Assembly (NCBI RefSeq): GCF_900115155.1
Contig: NZ_FOVM01000004.1
Location: 124,001 to 188,000 of the forward strand
Direction of reading: 5' to 3'
Length of the DNA stretch: 64,000 nt
Source of the DNA: Mycetocola miduiensis
GTDB lineage: Bacteria > Actinomycetota > Actinomycetes > Actinomycetales > Microbacteriaceae
In this document: piece after piece, positions 8,712 to 15,375 of the stretch
How positions within the stretch are numbered: position 1 is the first letter of the stretch
How the letters are laid out: each line of letters begins with the position of its first letter
Position numbers and translations under genes: made by a program
The notes under the pieces: model-generated
What the model was told of the DNA's origin: nothing
Database searches by the model: none
Seen by the model: only the letters and a program-made list of their open reading frames with translations

Positions 8712-9665
8712 CTACACCCAGCGCGGGGACGTGAACGGAGCGGGGTCCTCAACCGGTGCGTGCGCCTGCTGCACCGCAGCCGCCTCCCGCTGCAATGCGT
8801 CGGCGACCGTCCGGACCGAGAGGCGTTCGGCCTTGTCCGGCCGCATGAGCGCGACGATGTGCCGGGACATGTCCACGCCCGTGAGCGGGCGGGTCAGGAT
8901 GCCCCGTTCAGGGCCGGATGCCGTGAAACGCGGAATCATGCTGATCCCGATCCCCGCGGCGACGAGGGCCTCCGTGATACTGCTGTCTGTCACCCGTTGC
9001 ACGACTTTCAGTGACGCACCGGTGACTGCCTCGATCTCATGCAGCAGGCGGTCGAACGGGTAGCCCTCCGGAACCCCGATCCACGGTTCGTCGACGAGGT
9101 GTTCCGGCGTCAACGCACTCACACCGGCCAGGCGGTGCCCGAGGGGAAGCGCGATGTCGAGGGGTTCGCTGAGCAGGTACAGGTTCCGCAGTCCGCGGCC
9201 ACTCCAGGAGCGGCCGCCGGGGACCGAGTGCGCGAGGACGATGTCGAAGTCGGCGGTCAACGCCGGAAAGTCCTCGGTTTCAGGGTCACGATCGACCATC
9301 GTCACCTCCAGTCCGGCGACGGACTTGAGAAAGGCGAGCACCGGCGGCAGGAGCATCTGCCCTGCCGTCGGGAAGGTGGCGACCGAGACCGTCCCGGTCG
9401 CGTCGTTGCGGTATTCGTCCCACACGGCGTTCGCGCGCTCCAGGGCGACCGCGATGTCGCCGGCGCTTCGGGCGAGCGCGCGCCCGGCATCCGTCAGCAA
9501 AATGCCCCGACCGCTCCGCTCGGTGAGGGGAACGCCCGCTTCTCTTTCGAGCACCTTCAACTGCTGCGACACGGCAGACGGGGTGCGGTGAGTGGCGGCG
9601 GCAACCGCAGCGATACTCCCGCGCTCCGCGAGTTCGCGGAGCAGGTCGAGGCGGCGTACGTCCAT
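8712..9665 (-). CDS. LysR-family transcriptional regulator
   Basis: A 317-residue LysR-type regulator. The N-terminal winged helix-turn-helix (about residues 1-60) contains RGSIAAVAAATHRTPSAVSQQLKVLEREAGVPL, and an effector-binding domain follows to about residue 290. It is convergent with the pyrimidine catabolic operon and separated from it only by a shared terminator. It is a plausible but unproven regulator of that operon, whose promoter lies outside the window. The start is supported by a leaderless-type promoter 6 bases upstream. Confidence 0.92.
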   Translation of the reverse strand: MDVRRLDLLRELAERGSIAAVAAATHRTPSAVSQQLKVLEREAGVPLTERSGRGILLTDAGRALARSAGDIAVALERANAVWDEYRNDATGTVSVATFPTAGQMLLPPVLAFLKSVAGLEVTMVDRDPETEDFPALTADFDIVLAHSVPGGRSWSGRGLRNLYLLSEPLDIALPLGHRLAGVSALTPEHLVDEPWIGVPEGYPFDRLLHEIEAVTGASLKVVQRVTDSSITEALVAAGIGISMIPRFTASGPERGILTRPLTGVDMSRHIVALMRPDKAERLSVRTVADALQREAAAVQQAHAPVEDPAPFTSPRWV

Positions 9666-9671
9666 GTAGCT

Positions 9672-9677
9672 ATGCTA
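9672..9677 (-). promoter_or_regulatory. Leaderless-type -10 box for the LysR gene
   Basis: TAGCAT on the minus strand, 6 bases before the ATG. This spacing puts the transcription start at or next to the start codon. Confidence 0.6.
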
Positions 9678-9776
9678 CTGAGTGAGCTAAGAAAGCATCG
9701 CTTGTCCTGAATAGTTGAAGGGTCCAGTATTGGAGCGTGTCCAGCGGCATCCCGTCGCCTCCCTGATTGGAATCTC

Positions 9777-9899
9777 ATGTTCGTGTTCTTTGCAGGAATC
9801 GCCGTCCTGAGTGCTGCCGCTGTTGCCGGCAGCGTCCTCGTGGTGAAGCGCGACGGATACCGCCAGGTGCCTGCGCGCACCTACATCACGCTGCCGTAA
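9777..9899 (+). CDS. Tiny single-pass membrane protein (40 aa)
   Basis: A 40-residue reading frame: MFVFFAGIAVLSAAAVAG and further hydrophobic sequence (one membrane helix, about residues 3-24), then a basic tail KRDGYRQVPARTYITLP. Tiny one-helix proteins ending in a DGYxRVP-like tail are something I recognise from other actinobacteria, without a known function. It sits alone in the 405-base gap between the LysR gene and pyrE. There is no strong ribosome site, which lowers confidence. The rest of that gap holds nothing I can name. Confidence 0.5.
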   Translation: MFVFFAGIAVLSAAAVAGSVLVVKRDGYRQVPARTYITLP

Positions 9900-10058
9900 G
9901 GCATCGCGAAACGAATTCGCGTCTTCCCCGGTCGACCCCGCAGCGCCAGATGCGGTGTGTCCCAGGGTGGGCGCGAATTCGTGCGTTAAGCCCCGTGCCA
10001 AGAGAAGAGCGGATGCCAGCCACGCGCGCTGGCATTCGCCGCCGGGAACCCGCATCGC

Positions 10059-10064
10059 TAAACT
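10059..10064 (+). promoter_or_regulatory. Leaderless-type -10 box for pyrE
   Basis: TAAACT, 7 bases before the pyrE GTG. No Shine-Dalgarno sequence is present, so a leaderless mRNA is likely. No clear -35 is visible. Confidence 0.6.
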
Positions 10065-10071
10065 TGCCTCT

Positions 10072-10620
10072 GTGACCAACGCGCGCAAGCAACTCATCGA
10101 ATACATCACAGCGGATGCCGTGTTCCACGGGGACTTCACGCTGACCAGCGGCAAGAAGGCGACGTACTACGTCGACCTCCGCCGGGTCAGCCTCGACCAC
10201 CGCGTTGCACCACTCATCGGACAGGTCATGATCGACCTGATCGCGGACGTGCCCGATGTCGCCGCCGTCGGCGGAATGACCATGGGGGCGGATCCCGTCG
10301 CTGCCGCGGTCCTGCACCAGGGGGCCGCTCGCGGCCTCGCGTACGACGCGTTCGTTGTGCGCAAGGAGCCCAAGGACCACGGCCGCGGCAAGCAGGTCGA
10401 AGGACCCGAGCTCGCCGGAAAGCGCGTCATCGTTCTCGAAGACACCTCGACAACCGGTGGTTCGCCGCTCGCGGCCATCGAGGCGCTCAAGAAGGTCGGC
10501 GCCGAGATCGCCGGTGTCGCCGTCGTCGTCGACCGCAACACCGGTGCACGCGAGATCATCGAAGCAGCCGGGTACCCCTACTTCGCCGCCATCGGACTCG
10601 CCGACCTGGGGCTGGAGTAG
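10072..10620 (+). CDS. pyrE: Orotate phosphoribosyltransferase
   Basis: A 182-residue type I PRTase that makes OMP from orotate and PRPP in de novo pyrimidine synthesis. Visible are VFHGDFTLTSGKKATYYVDLR at the N-terminus, VVRKEPKDHGRGKQVEG (flexible catalytic loop) and VIVLEDTSTTGGS (PRPP-binding motif). The length is typical. I chose the GTG at 10072 because family members start here and a TAAACT box lies 7 bases upstream; the longer open frame has no support. Its stop overlaps the next gene's GTG. Confidence 0.95.
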   Translation: MTNARKQLIEYITADAVFHGDFTLTSGKKATYYVDLRRVSLDHRVAPLIGQVMIDLIADVPDVAAVGGMTMGADPVAAAVLHQGAARGLAYDAFVVRKEPKDHGRGKQVEGPELAGKRVIVLEDTSTTGGSPLAAIEALKKVGAEIAGVAVVVDRNTGAREIIEAAGYPYFAAIGLADLGLE

Positions 10621-12467
10621 TGGCTGACAACACCCGCCGGCCGCCGGGGGACGACGACGAGGCACCGGTCGACCCGCCCACCGGTGAGAACGACGTCGCG
10701 GGGGCCGATTGGCTGATCTCTCAACTCGACGCCGCCCCGACGGGGCAGTTCGACACGCGACAGGCGCCACGGGAGAACGCTGACGGCGGGGACAGCCCCG
10801 TACTCGCGTGGTGGCGTGAGAAGCTCGTCGCCGCAGACGCCCTCGTGAATCCTGAGCCACGCCCGGTCGTCGAGGACGCCGCCGGGACGGATCCCGCGGA
10901 CACCGATGCCATCGACAAAGATCTCACCGACACAGGTGCCACCGACTCGGCGGACGTCGACGACGTGACATCCCCGCTCGCCGAACCCGCACAGTTCGAA
11001 CCGAGGGGTGCCGAGACGGCGGAACCCGATTCGTTGACTGGGCCGGAGCCCGCATTTCTTCCGGAACCTGCCTGGACACCCGAACCCACCCGGGCCCCCG
11101 AACGCACCCGGGCCCCCGGCGATGTCGACGCCACCACGTCCTTCGATCGCCAGCCGGAGGCTGAGCTTGAAGACGAGGCTGAGCTTGAAGACGAGGCTGA
11201 GACCGGGCTGATTCCCTCGTTCGAATCGCCGATGTTCACACCGCGATCCGCACGAGACGTCGTCGACGACGAGACGTCAGAATCTGACCAGTCCGATAGT
11301 GAGGAGCCCGAGGGATCGGACGCTCCGGCCGACGACGCACACGAGCCCCTTCCGGCCCCGGTGTTCACTCCGCCGGCACAAGACCTCGACTTCGGTTCGA
11401 ACCCAGAGTCGAACCCAGAGTCGAACCCAGAGTCGAACCCAGAGTCGAACCCAGAGTCGAACCCAGAGTCGAACCCAGAGGCCGTCGGGGTTGCACGGAC
11501 GCCCGAGGGCGACGCACCGTACGAGACCGAAGACCTCGACAACTTCAGCTGGGGGCTCACCGCAAACGACCAGCTCGATCCCCGGGTCCACGCCCCGGTG
11601 ACCGGAAGGGATGCCGCGGGGGCGACGCCTCCCGACACCGCCATTTTCCCGGTCGGAGAGCCCGGTACCGAGGCCCAGACCCGCCGCAAGGCACCAGTCG
11701 CTCGTGAGGATGCAGAGCCGGTTTCGGTTCTGCCCGAACCGGCCGACGTCACCACGCCGGCGCAGTCCGCTCCGCGCAGGCGAACGTTCACCGACATGGA
11801 GTCGCCGAGCGTACCGCCGCCTTCGGTCGAGCCCCCTGGGCGCCCGCTCCGGGCAGCACGACCGTCCGAGCGTTCGTCCGTGCGTTCGGCCGTTGCCCGG
11901 GCACCGCGCCCGGTGATCCTTGCGGCAATCGGCGTCGTCGCACTCCTCGTCTTCGTCGGACTGTTCTTCCTCGGTTCCCGGCTCCCGGCTCTGCTCGCCG
12001 GACCCGCGGCATCCTCCTCACCCGCCCCCACTGAGACACCCGCACCGACGAGCCCAGCGGCGCCGGCAGCACCCGTCGGACCCGCTGCCCTGGGCGAACA
12101 GCATTGGACGGCACTCGGCGGCGGCGAATGTGTCGACCCATACTCGACGCCGTGGGCCGAGACGTTCACTGTCGTCGACTGCGGCGCCCCGCACGCCGCG
12201 CAGATGGTCTTCACCGCACCGGTGGCCGAGGATCCGGCGGCCGAATACCCGGGCGAGGACGAGATCCTCTCGCAGATCTCTCTCTGGTGCAGCGCGCCCG
12301 GCGTCCTCGACCCGGCCGCGGCAGAGAACTACTCCGACCTCCAGGTGCAGGGAACGTATCCAGTATCCGCTGAGCAGTGGGCCGCGGGGCAGCGCAATTA
12401 CTACTGCTTCGTCGACCGTTCGAGCGGTGAGCCGCTGAACGGATCGGTCGCCGCACCCCAGGGCTAA
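10620..12467 (+). CDS. Single-pass membrane protein with acidic linker and C-terminal septum-formation-like domain
   Basis: A 615-residue protein whose first ~420 residues are low-complexity, rich in Asp, Glu, Pro and Thr. One transmembrane helix follows (VILAAIGVVALLVFVGLFF, about residue 435), then a Pro/Ala linker. The ~120-residue extracytoplasmic domain has four Cys (GGECVDP, VVDCGAPH, LWCSAPG, YYCFVD), resembling the actinobacterial 'septum formation' domain. Topology is type II, with the acidic part inside. GTG overlaps the pyrE stop (TAGTG). Inside the linker, SNPE is repeated seven times and EAELEDEA is duplicated. Exact function is unknown. Confidence 0.85.
   Translation: MADNTRRPPGDDDEAPVDPPTGENDVAGADWLISQLDAAPTGQFDTRQAPRENADGGDSPVLAWWREKLVAADALVNPEPRPVVEDAAGTDPADTDAIDKDLTDTGATDSADVDDVTSPLAEPAQFEPRGAETAEPDSLTGPEPAFLPEPAWTPEPTRAPERTRAPGDVDATTSFDRQPEAELEDEAELEDEAETGLIPSFESPMFTPRSARDVVDDETSESDQSDSEEPEGSDAPADDAHEPLPAPVFTPPAQDLDFGSNPESNPESNPESNPESNPESNPESNPEAVGVARTPEGDAPYETEDLDNFSWGLTANDQLDPRVHAPVTGRDAAGATPPDTAIFPVGEPGTEAQTRRKAPVAREDAEPVSVLPEPADVTTPAQSAPRRRTFTDMESPSVPPPSVEPPGRPLRAARPSERSSVRSAVARAPRPVILAAIGVVALLVFVGLFFLGSRLPALLAGPAASSSPAPTETPAPTSPAAPAAPVGPAALGEQHWTALGGGECVDPYSTPWAETFTVVDCGAPHAAQMVFTAPVAEDPAAEYPGEDEILSQISLWCSAPGVLDPAAAENYSDLQVQGTYPVSAEQWAAGQRNYYCFVDRSSGEPLNGSVAAPQG
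11397..11480 (+). repeat. 7 x 12-bp tandem repeat (encodes SNPE)
   Basis: Seven consecutive perfect copies of TCGAACCCAGAG within the acidic linker gene. The unit is a multiple of three, so copy-number change would only lengthen or shorten the SNPE array. The perfect identity, including third positions, indicates recent expansion. Confidence 0.95.
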
Positions 12468-12506
12468 ACGCGTCCGCCTGAACCCGGTCGGGTGGTCAGC
12501 GGCGGG

Positions 12507-13307
12507 TCAGACGATCTCGGACTCGACCGGGTGGGGTTCGAGCAGATCGACGACACCGCCGAGGATTTCCGACGGCCGGAACGGGTACTTCTTGATCTCG
12601 GCCTCATCGCTGATGCCGGTGAGCACGAGGATGGTGTGCAGGCCGGCTTCGATTCCGGCGACGACATCGGTGTCCATCCGGTCACCGATCATGCCCGTGT
12701 TCTCAGAGTGGGCGCCGATCTTGTTGAGCGCGGAGCGGAACATCATCGGATTCGGTTTGCCGACGATGTACGGCTCCTTGCCGGTCGCCTTCGTGATGAG
12801 AGCGGCGATCGCGCCCGTTGCGGGCATCGGGCCGTCCGCACTCGGGCCGGTGGCATCCGGGTTCGTCGCGATGAACCGGGCGCCGTCGTTGATCAACCGG
12901 ATGGCCTTGGTGATCGCCTCGAACGAGTAGTTGCGGGTCTCGCCGACGACGACGTAGTCCGGTGCCGTCTCGGTCATGATGAAGCCGGCCTCGTGCAGCG
13001 CGGTGGTGATGCCGGCTTCGCCGATGACGAAGGCGGAGCCGCCGGGCATCTGGTCTTTGAGGAAAGCGGCGGTGGCGAGTGCTGAGGTCCAGATGAACTC
13101 TTCAGGCACTTCGAGACCGGATGCCCGCAGCCGCGCACTGAGGTCGCGCGGGGTGAAAATCGAGTTGTTGGTGAGCACGAGGTAGGGCTTGCCCTGGTCG
13201 CGCCACTGCTGCAGGAGCTCGGCAGCGCCGGGAAGCGGCCTGTTCTCGTGCACGAGCACGCCGTCCATGTCGGTCAGCCAGCATTCAACTTCATCGCGTC
13301 TAGTCAT
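12507..13307 (-). CDS. HAD-IIA family phosphatase (NagD-like)
   Basis: A 266-residue haloacid-dehalogenase-family hydrolase. Motif I is LTDMDGVLVHE (nucleophile and acid Asp), motif II is LVLTNNS, and the C2-type cap lies between. Motif III Lys is in IVGKPNPMMF and motif IV is MIGDRMDTDV. This is the pattern of NagD and phosphoglycolate/p-nitrophenyl phosphatases. An AAGGAG site lies 8 bases before the ATG. Substrate not predictable. Convergent with the preceding gene across 39 bases with no clear terminator. Confidence 0.93.
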   Translation of the reverse strand: MTRRDEVECWLTDMDGVLVHENRPLPGAAELLQQWRDQGKPYLVLTNNSIFTPRDLSARLRASGLEVPEEFIWTSALATAAFLKDQMPGGSAFVIGEAGITTALHEAGFIMTETAPDYVVVGETRNYSFEAITKAIRLINDGARFIATNPDATGPSADGPMPATGAIAALITKATGKEPYIVGKPNPMMFRSALNKIGAHSENTGMIGDRMDTDVVAGIEAGLHTILVLTGISDEAEIKKYPFRPSEILGGVVDLLEPHPVESEIV

Positions 13308-13348
13308 GCCGCAACTCCTTCGCTCAGCCCCAGTTTAGGGTGATGGCC

Positions 13349-13987
13349 TCAGATGCTGAGCCAGATCGCCGTCCCCGCCGGTGCGGGGAGCGGAACGAGT
13401 GTCGACCCGACGAGCAACGCACCCGGGCGAACCGACACGGTCGTGCCGACATCGATTCCGGATGCCTCGAGGTCGCGAAGCAGGGAGGGGTCGCGGTCGC
13501 TGATCCGCAGCACCGCCCCGGTGTGCCCGTCACGCGCGGCCTCCAGCAGCACGGCACGTTCACGCCGAACCGAACCGTCAGCGGCCGGGATCGGGTCACC
13601 GTGCGGGTCCCGGTCCGGGTGCCCGAGCCGTTCGTCGATGCTCGCCAGGAGCCGGTCGCTGATCGCGTGTTCGAGTACCTCGGCTTCGTCGTGGACGGCG
13701 TCCCAGCCGTACCCCATCTCCTGCACGAGCCAGGTTTCAACGAGCCGGTGCCGCCGCACGACGGCGACGGCCGCCGTGGTTCCTTCGTCGGTGAGCGTGA
13801 TCGCGCCGTAGCGCACATGGGTGACGAGGCCCTGCGCGGCAAGCTTCTTCACCATCTCGGTCACCGTCGACGGTGCCAGAGAGAGCCGCGCCGCCAGCGC
13901 GGACGGGGTGATGGCATCCGACTGCCATTCGGTGTGGGCGTAGATGGTCTTGAGGTAGTCCTCGATCACCGGTTTCGACTGCTTCAT
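13349..13987 (-). CDS. mntR: MntR/DtxR-family metal-dependent repressor
   Basis: A 212-residue regulator. The N-terminal winged helix (about 5-65) includes ITPSALAARLSLAPSTVTEMVKKLAAQGLV. The metal-binding dimerisation domain has VVRRHRLVETWLVQEMGY and VHDEAEVLEHAISDRLL (typical His/Glu ligands), and a C-terminal FeoA/SH3-like domain follows. It lies immediately downstream of an Nramp transporter in the same orientation. TAGTCT is 10 bases before the ATG, so its 5' leader would be very short. Mn2+ is inferred from the partner; Fe2+ is the alternative. Confidence 0.9.
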   Translation of the reverse strand: MKQSKPVIEDYLKTIYAHTEWQSDAITPSALAARLSLAPSTVTEMVKKLAAQGLVTHVRYGAITLTDEGTTAAVAVVRRHRLVETWLVQEMGYGWDAVHDEAEVLEHAISDRLLASIDERLGHPDRDPHGDPIPAADGSVRRERAVLLEAARDGHTGAVLRISDRDPSLLRDLEASGIDVGTTVSVRPGALLVGSTLVPLPAPAGTAIWLSI

Positions 13988-14015
13988 GCTGTTGCCCAGA
14001 CTACCGGGAGGGTCG

Positions 14016-15275
14016 TTAGGCGCCCGTCAACACAAGGAAAAGGAGTACAGCGTTGAGCGTCACCAGCAGGACGGATGCCACCGCGCCCGCCGCGGTGGTC
14101 AGCCACCGGTTCGCGAAACTCCCGAGGATGCTCGACTTGGCGGTGAGCACGACGAGGGGAATGAGCGCGAACGGGATGCCGAATGAGAGCACCACCTGGC
14201 TGAGCACGAGCGACATGGTCGGGTCCAATCCCAGCCCGAGGATGGCCAGCGCAGGAATGAGCGAGATGATGCGCCGGGTGAGCAGCGGGATGCGCACGTG
14301 CAGAAGGCCATGCATGATCTCGGCACCCGCATAGGCCCCGACCGACGTTGAGGCGAGACCGGATGCCAGGAGGCCGACGGCGAAGAGCGTCGCGACGACG
14401 GTGCCGAGTGACGACTCGAGGGCGGCGTGTGCGCCCTCGAGACTGTCGGTCCCCGGGACTCCCGCGAGGTTGGCCGCTGCGAGGAGCAAAATGGCGAGGT
14501 TGACGCTTCCGGCGATCACCATGGCGATGGAGACATCCCACCGCGTCACCGTCAGGAGGCGTTTCGTGGTGAGGCCCGACGCCCGCACCGCGAAGCGATC
14601 CCGACTCAGCGCCGAGTGCGCATAGATGGCGTGCGGCATGATCGTCGCTCCGAGAATGGATGCCGCCAGCAGGACTGAGTTGGCGTCCTCGAACCGGGGC
14701 ACCAGGCCGGACGCGACACCTGCGGCGTCCGGCGGCGCGAGGAACACCCCAGCGCTGAAGCCGACCGCGATGATGACGAGAAGGCCCATGATGACGAACT
14801 CGAAGGCGCGCGGGCCGCGCCGGGACTGGATGGCGAGCAAAATCATCGAGACCGTCCCGGTGATGAGTCCGCCGACGAGGAGGGGGAGGTCGAAGAGGAG
14901 GTAGAGGGCGACGGCGCCGCCGATCACCTCGGCGATGTCGGTGGCCATGGCGACGAGCTCGGCCTGCAGCCAGTACGCGAGCCGGCCCGGCCGCGAGCGC
15001 AGACGCTCGCCGAGGATCTCGGGGAGGCTCTTACCGGTGACGATGCCGAGTTTGGCGGAGAGGTACTGGATCAGCCACGCCATGGTGTTGCCGGCGACGA
15101 CCACCCAGACGAGGAGGTAGCCGTATTGCGCGCCAGCCGTCATGTTGCTGGCGACGTTGCCTGGGTCGAGGTAGGCGACTCCGGCGACCAGTGCGGGGCC
15201 GAGCAGCCAGAGCAGTCGAGGCGGTCTCGCGACCCGCGCGGGAGGAGTATCGACGACAGACAGCGATTTCGGCAT
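14016..15275 (-). CDS. mntH: Nramp-family Mn2+/divalent metal transporter
   Basis: A 419-residue proton-coupled divalent-metal importer with about 11 hydrophobic helices. Helix 1 carries the metal-binding DPGN (AYLDPGNVASNMTAGAQYGY) and helix 6 carries ATIMPHAIYAHSA; both are defining. I chose the ATG at 15275 (MPKSLSVV), although the frame is open ~80 codons further, because the upstream part is non-conserved, a -10 box TACGAT lies 6 bases before this ATG, and a metal-regulator-type operator overlaps it. The mntR gene follows 28 bases downstream. Confidence 0.94.
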   Translation of the reverse strand: MPKSLSVVDTPPARVARPPRLLWLLGPALVAGVAYLDPGNVASNMTAGAQYGYLLVWVVVAGNTMAWLIQYLSAKLGIVTGKSLPEILGERLRSRPGRLAYWLQAELVAMATDIAEVIGGAVALYLLFDLPLLVGGLITGTVSMILLAIQSRRGPRAFEFVIMGLLVIIAVGFSAGVFLAPPDAAGVASGLVPRFEDANSVLLAASILGATIMPHAIYAHSALSRDRFAVRASGLTTKRLLTVTRWDVSIAMVIAGSVNLAILLLAAANLAGVPGTDSLEGAHAALESSLGTVVATLFAVGLLASGLASTSVGAYAGAEIMHGLLHVRIPLLTRRIISLIPALAILGLGLDPTMSLVLSQVVLSFGIPFALIPLVVLTAKSSILGSFANRWLTTAAGAVASVLLVTLNAVLLFLVLTGA

Positions 15276-15284
15276 GCCGAAATC
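15265..15284. promoter_or_regulatory. Probable MntR operator 1, centred on mntH start codon
   Basis: A perfect 20-bp palindrome, GATTTCGGCATGCCGAAATC. Its centre is the mntH start codon, and it overlaps the transcription start of the inferred leaderless promoter. DtxR/MntR-family proteins bind palindromes of this size; assignment to the adjacent mntR product is inference. Confidence 0.7.
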
Positions 15285-15287
15285 GTA
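15282..15287 (-). promoter_or_regulatory. Leaderless-type -10 box for mntH
   Basis: TACGAT on the minus strand, 6 bases before the ATG at 15275. It is flanked and partly covered by the two operator palindromes. Confidence 0.6.
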
Positions 15288-15293
15288 GCAAGA

Positions 15294-15309
15294 TTTCGGT
15301 GTACCGAAA
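15294..15309. promoter_or_regulatory. Probable MntR operator 2
   Basis: TTTCGGTGTACCGAAA shares the arms TTTCGG/CCGAAA with operator 1. The centres are 27 bp apart. It covers the region just upstream of the mntH -10 box and lies 66 bases before the divergent PEP-synthase-like gene. Confidence 0.65.
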
Positions 15310-15375
15310 AGAGGCGGCTGGAAAGATGCCGGTGATAGGACTGAGGGACAGCCGGGAACCGAGGAAGGTGTCGCG

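Noticed and set aside
11397-11480. Seven regularly spaced 12-bp repeats, considered as a CRISPR-like array
   Set aside because: There are no spacers, the unit is in frame in a coding gene, and it encodes SNPE repeatedly. No cas genes are nearby.
10721-12214. A 497-codon open frame on the minus strand opposite the acidic linker gene
   Set aside because: Serine/glycine-rich low-complexity translation produced by the high-GC codon pattern of the plus-strand gene, with no ribosome site or recognisable domain. The plus-strand product has a clear helix and Cys domain.
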